Origin: Treponema sp.
GTDB taxonomy: Bacteria > Spirochaetota > Spirochaetia > Treponematales > Breznakiellaceae
Assembly (NCBI GenBank): GCA_031266095.1
Contig: JAISBR010000120.1
Coordinates: 1 to 26,787 of the forward strand
DNA length: 26,787 nucleotides
Reading direction: 5' to 3'
Below the pieces are notes generated by a model. The model was not told where the DNA came from. It saw only the letters and a list, made by a program, of their open reading frames with translations, and ran no database searches. The translations under genes and the position numbers were made by a program. Every line of letters starts with the position of its first letter. The stretch's first letter is position 1. This document shows positions 1 through 7,284 of this stretch, in pieces.

Positions 1-711
1 GACGGGGTGTTCCAGGAGTACGTTGCCCACCAGGGGGATCTCTGCTTCAAGCTTCCCGAAAAGGTCAGTACCATGGAAGGCGCTCTGATCGAGCCCCTGG
101 CGGTGGGTTTTCACGCGGCCATGACCGGGGGGGCGAGGATAGGCCAGACCGCCCTGGTTACCGGAGCGGGCTGCATTGGCCTTGTCTCCATGCTGGCCCT
201 CAAAGCCCAGGGGGTTTCCCGGGTCTACATCACCGACGTGGTAGGCAAGCGGCTGGAAAAAGCCGGAAGCCTGGGGGCCGAGGAAGCGATCAACGCCGCG
301 GAGCAAGATCCGCTTCAAGTTATCGCGGAAAGGGAAGAGGTGGATCTGGTGATCGAAACCACCGGAACCGATGCGGCGGCGGCCCAGGGGATAAAGGCCC
401 TTAAAAAAGGGGGAACCATGGTCTTTGTGGGTTACAGCAAGACCGGTTCCATGACATTGCCCATGGGCCTGGCTCTGGACAAGGAACTTACCCTGAAGAC
501 GATTTTCCGCTACCGCCATATCTATCCCCTGGCCATAGACGCGGTTGCCCGGGGGGCGGTGGACATCAAGAGTATCGTTACGAACATATTCGATTTTGAC
601 GATATCCGGAACGCCATGGAGCGGAGCGTCCACGACAAGGCGGAGATAGTCAAATCAGTGGTTAAAATCAACAACCCCGCCGCAAGCGGTCGGGGTATGT
701 TGTTCTCATAA
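1..711 (+). CDS. Zinc-type medium-chain alcohol/polyol dehydrogenase, 3' part
   Basis: The frame is open from the first base, so the N-terminal part (GroES-like, catalytic zinc domain) lies outside the window. The visible 236 residues contain the conserved GALIEPLAVG segment and a Rossmann nucleotide-binding motif GAGCIG about 55 residues in. An Asp (VYITD) at the end of the second beta strand favours NAD over NADP. This is the pattern of the sorbitol/xylitol/threonine dehydrogenase branch, which oxidises a secondary alcohol of a polyol to the ketone in the cytoplasm. The exact substrate cannot be read from this fragment. The gene ends at a TAA and is followed by a strong hairpin, converging on the HD-domain gene. 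Confidence 0.85.
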   Translation, partial: DGVFQEYVAHQGDLCFKLPEKVSTMEGALIEPLAVGFHAAMTGGARIGQTALVTGAGCIGLVSMLALKAQGVSRVYITDVVGKRLEKAGSLGAEEAINAAEQDPLQVIAEREEVDLVIETTGTDAAAAQGIKALKKGGTMVFVGYSKTGSMTLPMGLALDKELTLKTIFRYRHIYPLAIDAVARGAVDIKSIVTNIFDFDDIRNAMERSVHDKAEIVKSVVKINNPAASGRGMLFS

Positions 712-723
712 GGTATTTGACTC

Positions 724-771
724 AGGGTCCATACCCTTGGTTCCGCCCCAAGGGGCCGGGGTATGGACCCT
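724..771. terminator. GGTCCATACCC palindrome, probable bidirectional terminator
   Basis: AGGGTCCATACCC (724-736) and GGGTATGGACCCT (759-771) form a perfect 13-bp inverted repeat. A second arm pair, CCCTTGG and CCAAGGG (734-740, 748-754), is nested inside. It lies in the 86-bp gap between two convergent genes, which suits a terminator for both strands, although there is no clear T-tract. The same GGTCCATACC core recurs at 4416-4507, so it belongs to a dispersed repeat family. Confidence 0.55.
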
Positions 772-797
772 TCGCAACGAATCAGCGTATTCGCGTT

Positions 798-1397
798 TCA
801 TTTTAACCCGGCCACCGCGGCGTTAACACCGGCCTCGCAAGAACGCATGGCAAGGATAGTTTTTTCGATGAGCGTGTCCAGTTCCCAGCCGAGTATGGCG
901 GCGCCTTTTTCAATGACCGGGCGGGAACAACCCGCCGCGAACGCGGGAGTTTTATATTTCTTTTTGACCGACTTAACTTCCATATCCAGTACGCTTTTTG
1001 AAGGCCGGATGATGGCAGCCGCCCAGATAAGGCCGGTAAGCTCGTCGGCCGCGAAGAGGACTTTTTCCATTTGATGCTCCGGCTTGGCCTCTACCGCAGT
1101 CAGATCGTAGCCGTGGCTGCATACCGCATGGATAGTGGCCTCATCAGCGCCGCCCGCGGAAAGAAGCTCCGGCGCCTTGAGGCAATGCTGTTCCGGAAAC
1201 TGTTCAAAATCAATATCGTGAAGCAGGCCCGCATTGCCCCAGAATTCCTCCTCATCACCAAAGCCCTGATCTTTGGCAAACCACTTCATCACCCCCTCCA
1301 CGGTCAGGGCGTGCTGAAGGTGGAAAAGGTCTTTGTTATACTGTTTCAGCAGGTCCCAAGCCTGCTGCCGTGTGAGGGAAGATTGTAAAGCACTCAT
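798..1397 (-). CDS. HD-domain phosphohydrolase family protein
   Basis: A 199-residue cytoplasmic protein with the metal-binding signature of the HD superfamily: H29, the H60-D61 doublet in LLHDIDFEQFP, H95, and D118 in FAADELTG. Relatives are annotated as HDIG or HD hydrolases acting on phosphate esters such as nucleotides; the substrate here is unknown. The frame can extend 27 residues upstream, but that stretch lacks a Shine-Dalgarno and covers a good promoter. The ATG at 1395-1397 is preferred because a -10 box ends 6 nt before it, which predicts a leaderless transcript starting at the ATG itself. The upstream PLP-enzyme gene is on the same strand, about 90 bp away. Confidence 0.8.
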   Translation of the reverse strand: MSALQSSLTRQQAWDLLKQYNKDLFHLQHALTVEGVMKWFAKDQGFGDEEEFWGNAGLLHDIDFEQFPEQHCLKAPELLSAGGADEATIHAVCSHGYDLTAVEAKPEHQMEKVLFAADELTGLIWAAAIIRPSKSVLDMEVKSVKKKYKTPAFAAGCSRPVIEKGAAILGWELDTLIEKTILAMRSCEAGVNAAVAGLK

Positions 1398-1403
1398 GTT
1401 GGT

Positions 1404-1432
1404 ATTGTAGCGTGAATAGGGGAATAAGGCAA
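1404..1432 (-). promoter_or_regulatory. Sigma-70-type promoter of the HD-domain gene (leaderless)
   Basis: On the minus strand a -35 TTGCCT (1427-1432) is separated by exactly 17 bp from a -10 TACAAT (1404-1409). Six bases (ACCAAC) then separate the -10 from the ATG. A start site 7 nt beyond the -10 falls on the A of the ATG, and there is no purine-rich Shine-Dalgarno. Confidence 0.65.
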
Positions 1433-1485
1433 CCAAGGCTGATCGGCGGCGTACTTTCAGGAAGGCGCGGCCGATCACGGGTGAT

Positions 1486-2715
1486 TCAGGCTTCTTTTTC
1501 GCATTGCTTAAAGGCCGCGCTTAAATCGGCTATGAGATCATCACTATCCTCAATACCGGCGGAGAACCGCATCAGACGATCGTTAACCCCGGCGGACAGC
1601 CGCATCTGTTCCGGTATGGCCGAATGGGTCTGTACCAGAGGATAGGTGATAAGGGATTCTACACCCCCCAAACTTTCCGCAAAGAGTATCAGGGATACGC
1701 TCCGCAGTATCACCGCCGCGTCACGGGTATTTTTAAGATAAAAAGAGACCATCCCGCCATTCCCCCGCGCCTGGGAACAGGACAGCCGGTGCTGGGGATG
1801 ATCCTCAAAGCCGGTGTAAAATACCTTTTCTACCCGGTCCTGGCGGCGCAGCCATTCGGCGATCCTTCGTCCATTCCGTTCGTGCCGTTCCATCCGCAGG
1901 GCCAGGGTCTTGATCCCCCGCAGGGTAAGCCAACTGTCAAAAGGCCCCAGTGCCGCGCCTTCGCTTTTTTGTATGTTACGCAGCGGTTCTTCCAGTTCAT
2001 CCCGAGAGTGGACCAAAAAGCCCGAAAGAGTATCATTGTGTCCCGCCAGGTATTTGGTGCCGCTGTGAATCACTATATCCGCCCCCAGACTGAGGGGATT
2101 TTGAAAATAGGGGGAGAGGAAGGTATTGTCCACCGCCAGGATACCCCCCTGTTTGTGGATCAGCTCCGCGCAGAGGCTGATATCTGTCACCTTCATCATG
2201 GGGTTCGAGGGAGTCTCTATAAAGATGGCCTTTGTCTCCGGCCTGATGCCGGCCCTGAGTTTATCGGTATCACTGGTGTCGATCCAGGAAAAAGAAAAAC
2301 CATAGAGCCGGTAAAAATCATTAAAGAGCCGGTAGGTGCCGCCGTAAAGATCTTCGGAAACCAGGAGATGATCCCCCGGCTTAAACAGCTTGATAAAGGC
2401 GGAGATCGCCCCCATGCCGGTGGAAAAAGCCAGTCCGTACTTCCCCCCTTCTATCCGGGCCAGGGTCGTCTCCAATTTCCCCCTGGTAGGGTTGACCGCC
2501 CGCCCGTAATCAAAGCCCGTACTCTCCCCCAGGCCGGGATGCCTAAAGGTCGAGGTCTGGTAAATAGGGACGCTTATAGCTCCGGTAAGGGGATCATAGC
2601 CCGGACTGTGTACGAGGAGGGTATCCAGGGCCATATCCTCCGGCGAAAATCTGAAGGCGGATAATCCGGCGCATTTATCCTTATCGTCTGATTCCGGCCT
2701 GCTTGTAAGCTCCAT
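1486..2715 (-). CDS. Cys/Met metabolism PLP-dependent enzyme (cystathionine gamma-synthase/lyase family)
   Basis: A 409-residue fold-type I PLP enzyme of the transsulfuration family. Visible signatures are the Y-x-R phosphate-binding motif in FDYGRAVNPTR (Y70, R72), EDLYGGTYR with the stacking Tyr (Y124), AVDNTF with the ring-nitrogen Asp (D196), and HSGTKYLAGH with the Schiff-base lysine (K221). The family makes or breaks C-S bonds in cysteine, homocysteine and methionine metabolism. Whether this member is MetB, MetC or a gamma-lyase cannot be decided by motif. The ATG at 2713-2715 has GGAG six to seven bases upstream; a TTG 15 bp further out has poorly spaced signals. Residues 1-27 precede the usual start of the fold. 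Confidence 0.88.
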   Translation of the reverse strand: MELTSRPESDDKDKCAGLSAFRFSPEDMALDTLLVHSPGYDPLTGAISVPIYQTSTFRHPGLGESTGFDYGRAVNPTRGKLETTLARIEGGKYGLAFSTGMGAISAFIKLFKPGDHLLVSEDLYGGTYRLFNDFYRLYGFSFSWIDTSDTDKLRAGIRPETKAIFIETPSNPMMKVTDISLCAELIHKQGGILAVDNTFLSPYFQNPLSLGADIVIHSGTKYLAGHNDTLSGFLVHSRDELEEPLRNIQKSEGAALGPFDSWLTLRGIKTLALRMERHERNGRRIAEWLRRQDRVEKVFYTGFEDHPQHRLSCSQARGNGGMVSFYLKNTRDAAVILRSVSLILFAESLGGVESLITYPLVQTHSAIPEQMRLSAGVNDRLMRFSAGIEDSDDLIADLSAAFKQCEKEA

Positions 2716-2746
2716 AAAAAACTCCGACAAACTCCAGTTGAATTAT

Positions 2747-2775
2747 AAGATATAGGATAAGGTACTTTTTGGCAA
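2747..2775 (-). promoter_or_regulatory. Candidate promoter of the PLP-enzyme gene
   Basis: Minus-strand TTGCCA (2770-2775), a 17-bp spacer, then TATCTT (2747-2752). A perfect TATAAT overlaps it at 2742-2747 but has no matching -35. The start codon is 31 nt further on, leaving room for the GGAG ribosome-binding site. Confidence 0.45.
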
Positions 2776-2834
2776 GGGCGCTTAGAACGAAAAACCCATA
2801 GTATGGAGAGGCTTTGGATACTCTTATGCGATCT

Positions 2835-2870
2835 GAGCCTGTTTCAAAACTGAAGTTTTGGAACAGCTTC
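2835..2870. repeat. GTTCCAAAAC-type palindromic repeat, copy 1
   Basis: A 36-nt imperfect hairpin (CTGTTTCAAAAC ... GTTTTGGAACAG) in the 308-bp divergent gap between the PLP-enzyme gene and rimO. It is flanked by GATCT on both sides (2830-2834 and 2871-2875), possibly a target-site duplication. The rest of this gap holds the PLP-enzyme promoter, a TATACT box at 2898-2903 without a good -35, and no recognisable gene. Confidence 0.7.
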
Positions 2871-3023
2871 GATCTATAAAAAGAGGCCGGGAAGGGGTAT
2901 ACTGTATTCCAGGAACTTGCTGCGCTATGCGCTTAAAATCTCAAAAATTCACAAGCGTAACAGGCGTCTGGGAAACCGGGCGGTGAAACCATGAAACGCT
3001 GAACAGGTTTCCGGAGGGATTCA

Positions 3024-4364
3024 TTGCGCTATTTTCTTGATCCGTTTGGCTGCGCGAAAAATCAGGTAGATGCGGAACATATGATGGCCCATCTTGATAG
3101 TGCGGGCTGGGCCGCCGCGCCGGATGCGGAAGCCGCAGATCTCATTATTGTCAACTCATGCGGCTTTATCGAAAGCGCCAAACAGGAATCGATTAACGCG
3201 GTTCTCGGCTGGCACAGACAATATCCCGATAAAAAAATAATCCTTGCCGGCTGCCTTTCCCAGCGTTACGCGAACGAACTTAGCGGATCTCTGCCCGAGG
3301 CGGACGGGCTTTTTGGCAATACCGCTATAGCGGGGATTGTGGACGCGGCCTCCCGCGCCCTCGGCCTTAAAACTAAGCCCGGGAAAGCGTCGGCAGCCTT
3401 TTCGAGGCCGCTCCTGTCGCCGTCCGGCTCGGCGTATGTTAAAATCAGCGAGGGCTGCAATAATCACTGCTCATTCTGCGCTATCCCCCTGATCCGGGGC
3501 GGGCTGCGGTCCCGTTCTGTTCAGGATATTCTGGAGGAATGCCGGGGCCTGCTTGACCGGGGCGTACGGGAACTCTGCGTCATCGGCCAGGATACCGGTT
3601 CTTTCGGGACCGATAGGTCCGCCGTCTCCGCTCTGCCCGCGCTGCTGGAGGCGATTGCCTCGCTTGCGGGCCGTTTTTGGGTACGGCTGCTGTACATTCA
3701 CCCGGATCATTTTCCCCTGCCCATCCTTGATATTATAGAGCAGGACGCCCGGTTTCTCCCCTATTTTGACATTCCCTTTCAGCACGCCTCACCAAAAATA
3801 CTTTCGGCCATGAACCGGCGCGGCACGGCAGAATCCTATCTCGCGCTGCTTGAAACTATCCGCCGCCGCCTTCCCGGCGCGGTGATCCGTTCCACCTTTC
3901 TCCTGGGCTTTCCCGGTGAAACCGATGAGGATTTTGCCGCCCTGTTGGATTTTCAGGAAAAGGCGCGGGCGGACTGGCTCGGCTGTTTTAGCTATTCCCG
4001 CGAGGAGGGGACAGCGGCTTACGCCATGAAGGGGCGGGTACTTAAAAAAACCGCCCTTGAGCGGAAACGGATCATTGAGGAGCGGCAGATCCCCATCACG
4101 GAAAAGAATATGGAACGTTTTGTGGGCCGGACCATGGATCTACTGGTGGAGGAACAATTTGAAAACCCAACGGCGGATACCGGGATCGGCGACGAATCTC
4201 TCTTTTTGGGACGGCTCTACTGTCATGCGCCGGAGGTAGACGGCGCCGCTGTAATCGTAAGCGATAAGGAAAGCGCCGCGAAATTGAAACCGGGTGACAT
4301 GGTTTCCGGCAAAATCATCGCCCGCCGTGGTTTTGATCTGGAACTGCGGATCAAGGGCCAATAA
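3024..4364 (+). CDS. rimO: Ribosomal protein S12 methylthiotransferase RimO
   Basis: A radical-SAM methylthiotransferase that adds a beta-methylthio group to a conserved aspartate of ribosomal protein S12. The order is: UPF0004 domain with the auxiliary [4Fe-4S] cysteines C10 (PFGCAKNQVD), C46 (NSCGF) and C77 (AGCLSQ); radical-SAM motif C145-x3-C149-x2-C152 in EGCNNHCSFC; RimO-typical LLYIHPDHFP and YFDIPFQHA; and a C-terminal TRAM region. At 446 residues it is full length. The start is a TTG with GGAGG six bases before it, which places PFGCAKN at the usual distance. Related MiaB/MtaB enzymes modify tRNA; the GCAKN and HPDHFP signatures favour RimO. Confidence 0.93.
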   Translation: MRYFLDPFGCAKNQVDAEHMMAHLDSAGWAAAPDAEAADLIIVNSCGFIESAKQESINAVLGWHRQYPDKKIILAGCLSQRYANELSGSLPEADGLFGNTAIAGIVDAASRALGLKTKPGKASAAFSRPLLSPSGSAYVKISEGCNNHCSFCAIPLIRGGLRSRSVQDILEECRGLLDRGVRELCVIGQDTGSFGTDRSAVSALPALLEAIASLAGRFWVRLLYIHPDHFPLPILDIIEQDARFLPYFDIPFQHASPKILSAMNRRGTAESYLALLETIRRRLPGAVIRSTFLLGFPGETDEDFAALLDFQEKARADWLGCFSYSREEGTAAYAMKGRVLKKTALERKRIIEERQIPITEKNMERFVGRTMDLLVEEQFENPTADTGIGDESLFLGRLYCHAPEVDGAAVIVSDKESAAKLKPGDMVSGKIIARRGFDLELRIKGQ

Positions 4365-4415
4365 ATTTCATTCTCAACTCATAGTCCCAGATTTGTTTTT
4401 CCTATGTGATTGGAA

Positions 4416-4507
4416 GGCGAGGTCCATACCCCGGAGCTTGCTCCGGAAAATGTACCACTCCTGAAAATGGCATAACTCGATTTTCGGATCGGGGTATGGA
4501 CCTCGCC
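4416..4507. repeat. GGTCCATACCC-type palindrome, copy 2 (probable terminator)
   Basis: Perfect 17-bp arms GGCGAGGTCCATACCCC (4416-4432) and GGGGTATGGACCTCGCC (4491-4507) enclose a smaller hairpin CCGGAGC-TT-GCTCCGG (4431-4446). Arms and position after a convergent gene resemble 724-771, so it may end rimO transcription, although a T-run is absent. Confidence 0.65.
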
Positions 4508-4512
4508 AGTAG

Positions 4513-4846
4513 TATAAATTTCCTCTCCAACGAAGATACCCAGGAGCTTGCTCCTGGGTTCTTCATTAAATTTGTTAAATTCTTAAGGCTTGAACCTGAA
4601 GTAACTTCTTAAGAATTTAGAGGAGCAAAAATAAATGTAAACAGAGGCTGTTCCAAAACTTCAGTTTTTGGAACAAGCTCAACAATGAGCCTCCGCGCGG
4701 CAAGCCACGCGGTATCTTGAACTTCGCCGTTGTTCGAACGGAGGCTCGTTCGAGAGGAAATTTATAATACCGTCTGGTTTAATACCAAATTTTTGTAAAT
4801 GGTACGTTATTCGAGCCGGGGCGAGCCCCGGGGTATTAAACCAGAC
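4513..4846. repeat. Nested inverted-repeat cluster in a convergent gap
   Basis: Several perfect palindromes are stacked here: the 14-bp TATAAATTTCCTCT at 4513-4526 with its complement at 4753-4766; an AGGAGC-TT-GCTCCT hairpin at 4538-4559; 11-bp AAATTCTTAAG at 4577-4587 with 4608-4618; GAGCCTCCG at 4687-4695 with 4739-4747; and 15-bp GTCTGGTTTAATACC at 4772-4786 with 4832-4846, enclosing CCGGGGC-GA-GCCCCGG. No plausible gene is present; short frames here are built from repeat sequence. From 4847 to 4939 I see nothing further. Confidence 0.75.
4644..4680. repeat. GTTCCAAAAC-type palindromic repeat, copy 2
   Basis: A 37-nt hairpin with arms GAGGCTGTTCCAAAAC and its near complement ending in GGAACAAGCTC, and loop TTCA. 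It lies inside the nested repeat cluster and is nearly the same sequence as the copies at 2835, 11233 and 19884. Confidence 0.75.
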
Positions 4847-4939
4847 TTTCGAATAAAAACAAATGATTTTTTTGTACATTTTGTTACCCCTTATATTTGT
4901 TGGCAAGTATTCCTGGAGATATTCTCACAAGTATTGCGC

Positions 4940-6292
4940 CTACCGGTACATAAACGCCTCGGCCGGCCCTTGTACTTGCACACCTTTAAATTCAAGAGCT
5001 TTGACATTGAGGAGGCGGAAACTCTTTTCGCGTATCGGGGGAATTCCCAGAAACATATCCGATTCACCGGGGCTAGCCGCGCTGTTTTCATCGGTTGAAA
5101 ATATTGAATCGCTGATTGAGATGTTTTCGATCGGCGCTTCAGGGAGGCCCGCGATAAACCCCGCGGCAGCCCGGCAGCCTGAAGCCCTAATGCCGGAAAT
5201 ACGGATGTCTTTTATCAGGGGGGTAGTCTCATTGACCGGCAGGGGATCAAGGCTGAAAAAACCGTCCGCCATCTCCGCTCCGCAGCGGTAATACATATTG
5301 ATAACCAGCGGACAGAGGTTATTTTCCATGGTTATATTCCTGAACTCCAGATCCTGAATCAAGCCGCCCCGGCCGCGGCGGCTTTTGATGCGGATACCCC
5401 GGTCGGTTCCCCTGAAAAGGCAGTTTTCCGCCAGCACCTGCAAGACCCCTCCCGCGGTTTCGCTCCCAATGACAATTCCCCCGTGACCATCCTCCACGGT
5501 ACAGCCCCGGACCAGTACATTGCGGCACGGCTTATGGACCCGAAGCCCGTCTTTCCCGGCCCCGGATTTCAGGGCAATGCCGTCATCCCCCACGCTGATG
5601 CGGCAGTTTTCGATACGCACATCTTCACAGGAATCAATATCTATGCCGTCGGTATTCGGCGCGTCGGGTGGATTGAAAATGGAAACGCTGTTTATAGTGA
5701 TCCCCCGGCAAAAAACCGGGTGCAGGGTCCAGAACGGCGAATTGATCAGGCTGATTCCCTCAAGGCGCACATCACGGCAGTTCAGAAATTGAACCAGGGG
5801 GGGGCGGAGAAATTGGATATTCCTTCCCCCGCCGCCGCCGGGCTGACTTTCAAAACCGGAATTAAGCCGGGCAAGCTCCTGTTCCTCCAGGCTTTCAGGC
5901 CTGTCCTGAGCCCGGCGACGCTTTTCCCGCAGTAGATCCCACCAGGCCCCGCCGTTCCCGTCGAGGCTTCCCTTCCCGGTAATGGCCACCTGTTCCCGGC
6001 CGGCGGCAAACACCAGGGGATGCATGGCATAACATTCCACCCCCTCCCAGCGGGAAAACACCGGATGGTATTGTTCCGGTTCCGGTATAAACGAAATAAG
6101 CGCCCCTTCCTCCAGATGGAGGGTAGTATGGGAAAATAATTCCAGAGGGCCGGTACGCCAGACACCTTTCCCCACCAACAGGGTCCCGCCCCTCTCTTTG
6201 TTGAGGGAGGCCAGCGCCCGGGCAAAGACGGCGGAATTATCCGTTAACCCGTCCGCCCTTCCGCCAAAAGAATCAAGTGTAAATTCCCTCAT
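4940..6292 (-). CDS. GH28 family glycosidase (polygalacturonase-like), cytoplasmic
   Basis: A 450-residue right-handed beta-helix glycoside hydrolase. All four GH28 signature blocks are present: NTDGIDID (N213, D215), GDDGIALKSG (catalytic D236, D237), GHGG (H270) and RIKS (R301, K303). The family hydrolyses alpha-1,4 bonds next to galacturonate or related sugars by inversion. There is no signal peptide: the N-terminus runs directly into FGGRADGLTDNS, the usual first strand. It should therefore work inside the cell on imported oligosaccharides. The ATG at 6290-6292 has GGAG six bases upstream; a TTG four codons earlier is less likely. It is transcribed divergently from the sugar isomerase across a 50-bp spacer. 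Confidence 0.9.
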   Translation of the reverse strand: MREFTLDSFGGRADGLTDNSAVFARALASLNKERGGTLLVGKGVWRTGPLELFSHTTLHLEEGALISFIPEPEQYHPVFSRWEGVECYAMHPLVFAAGREQVAITGKGSLDGNGGAWWDLLREKRRRAQDRPESLEEQELARLNSGFESQPGGGGGRNIQFLRPPLVQFLNCRDVRLEGISLINSPFWTLHPVFCRGITINSVSIFNPPDAPNTDGIDIDSCEDVRIENCRISVGDDGIALKSGAGKDGLRVHKPCRNVLVRGCTVEDGHGGIVIGSETAGGVLQVLAENCLFRGTDRGIRIKSRRGRGGLIQDLEFRNITMENNLCPLVINMYYRCGAEMADGFFSLDPLPVNETTPLIKDIRISGIRASGCRAAAGFIAGLPEAPIENISISDSIFSTDENSAASPGESDMFLGIPPIREKSFRLLNVKALEFKGVQVQGPAEAFMYR

Positions 6293-6312
6293 CCAGCACT
6301 CCAATATGTACC

Positions 6313-6338
6313 TTACCGGTAAATAGTTATACTATAAT
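6313..6338. promoter_or_regulatory. Divergent control region with two palindromes and a -10 box
   Basis: The 50-bp spacer between the GH28 gene and the isomerase gene holds a perfect palindrome TTACCGGTAA (6313-6322), an adjacent inverted repeat ATAGT-TAT-ACTAT (6323-6335) and a plus-strand TATAAT (6333-6338) that overlaps it. The TATAAT ends only 4 nt before the isomerase ATG. The arrangement suits a shared operator for a sugar-responsive repressor, but no regulator gene is visible nearby. Confidence 0.4.
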
Positions 6339-6342
6339 CCCT

Positions 6343-7182
6343 ATGATACAGATAGGCCTCAGAGCCCATGATTACGGCAGGCTGCCGCCGGAACAGCTGG
6401 CGGATGTATTGGCCCGGTACAAACCGGATTCAATCCAACTGGCCTTGTCCAAGGCCTTTCCCCATGCCCCCGGCCCCGGTTCCTTAAATTCTGGCTACGC
6501 CCGCCGGATCAGAAAAATTTTTGAAGCCAGGGGAATCTCCATCGCCGTGCTGGGCTGTTATATCAACCCCGTACACCCGGATCCGTCGGAACTGGAACGG
6601 ATGCTCCGCAGCTTTGAGGAACATCTGCGTTTCGCCCGTGACTTCGGCTGCGCCATGGTAGGTACCGAAACTGGTTCCTGTAATCCCGACTGTTCCTGGC
6701 ACCCGGACACGGCCAGGGAGGAAACCTTCGATTTGCTCTGCGCCTCGGTGGAACAGCTTCTCACGACAGCCGAAAAATGCGGTTCCACGGTCGCCCTTGA
6801 GGCTGTGGCGGATCAGCATACTATTTCTTCTATTGAACTCATGGAAAAACTGCTCAGCCGCCTCTCGTCTCCGGCGCTTCAGATTATTTACGATCCTGTA
6901 AACCTTATCCCCCAGGCGGGGCTTACCGAACCCCAGGACCGCTTTTTCTCCCGCGCCTTCGATGCCTTAGGCGGGTACATTGGGGTGATCCATCTCAAAG
7001 ATTTCCGCATGGAACAGGGAAAAAAACGGGGAGATCTGCCCCTGGGAACCGGCAGCCTGGATTGTGCCGCTCTGATGGAGTTGATCCGGCGCCGAAAACC
7101 AGGCATAGATATCCTGCTGGAAAACTCCATCCCCGCGACGGTTCATGAGTCCTTCGAACTGCTTCATCGGATCACCCGGTAA
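6343..7182 (+). CDS. Sugar phosphate isomerase/epimerase family (xylose isomerase-like TIM barrel)
   Basis: A 279-residue AP_endonuc_2/xylose-isomerase-like TIM barrel. The four metal-ligand positions of this fold are recognisable: E153 (ALEAV), D184 (IYDPVN), H217 (VIHLKDF) and E260 (LLENS). VGTETG at 107-111 is also typical. Members isomerise or epimerise ketoses, inosose or tagatose-type sugars; the substrate cannot be told here. The ATG begins the first beta strand (IQIGLRAHD), so little can lie upstream. It has no Shine-Dalgarno and follows a TATAAT by 4 nt, suggesting a leaderless or nearly leaderless transcript. Its neighbours are a GH28 glycosidase (divergent) and a 2-hydroxyacid dehydrogenase (downstream), so a role in sugar-acid catabolism is inferred. 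Confidence 0.8.
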   Translation: MIQIGLRAHDYGRLPPEQLADVLARYKPDSIQLALSKAFPHAPGPGSLNSGYARRIRKIFEARGISIAVLGCYINPVHPDPSELERMLRSFEEHLRFARDFGCAMVGTETGSCNPDCSWHPDTAREETFDLLCASVEQLLTTAEKCGSTVALEAVADQHTISSIELMEKLLSRLSSPALQIIYDPVNLIPQAGLTEPQDRFFSRAFDALGGYIGVIHLKDFRMEQGKKRGDLPLGTGSLDCAALMELIRRRKPGIDILLENSIPATVHESFELLHRITR

Positions 7183-7205
7183 ATTTCATTCGAAAGTCCG
7201 CTTTA

Positions 7206-7232
7206 GTACCCCGCGGCTTGCCGCGCGGAGGC
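7206..7232. repeat. GC-TT-GC hairpin between isomerase and dehydrogenase genes
   Basis: CGCGGC-TT-GCCGCG with flanking CC/GG forms a short, very stable stem. The layout (inverted GC-rich arms around TT) matches hairpins at 4431-4446 and 4538-4559. It sits early in the 102-bp gap and could attenuate or stabilise the mRNA. Confidence 0.4.
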
Positions 7233-7284
7233 TCAGTATCTCCGCCTGCTTGATACGGCGGGTTTTCCGGTATAAGGTGATCAC

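Noticed and set aside
1624..2664. Long plus-strand ORF opposite the PLP-enzyme gene
   Set aside because: It is antisense to a gene with full catalytic motifs and its translation is Pro/Gly/Arg-rich without recognisable domains.
4406..4612. 68-residue ORF after rimO
   Set aside because: It is made almost wholly of the palindromic repeats in this gap.
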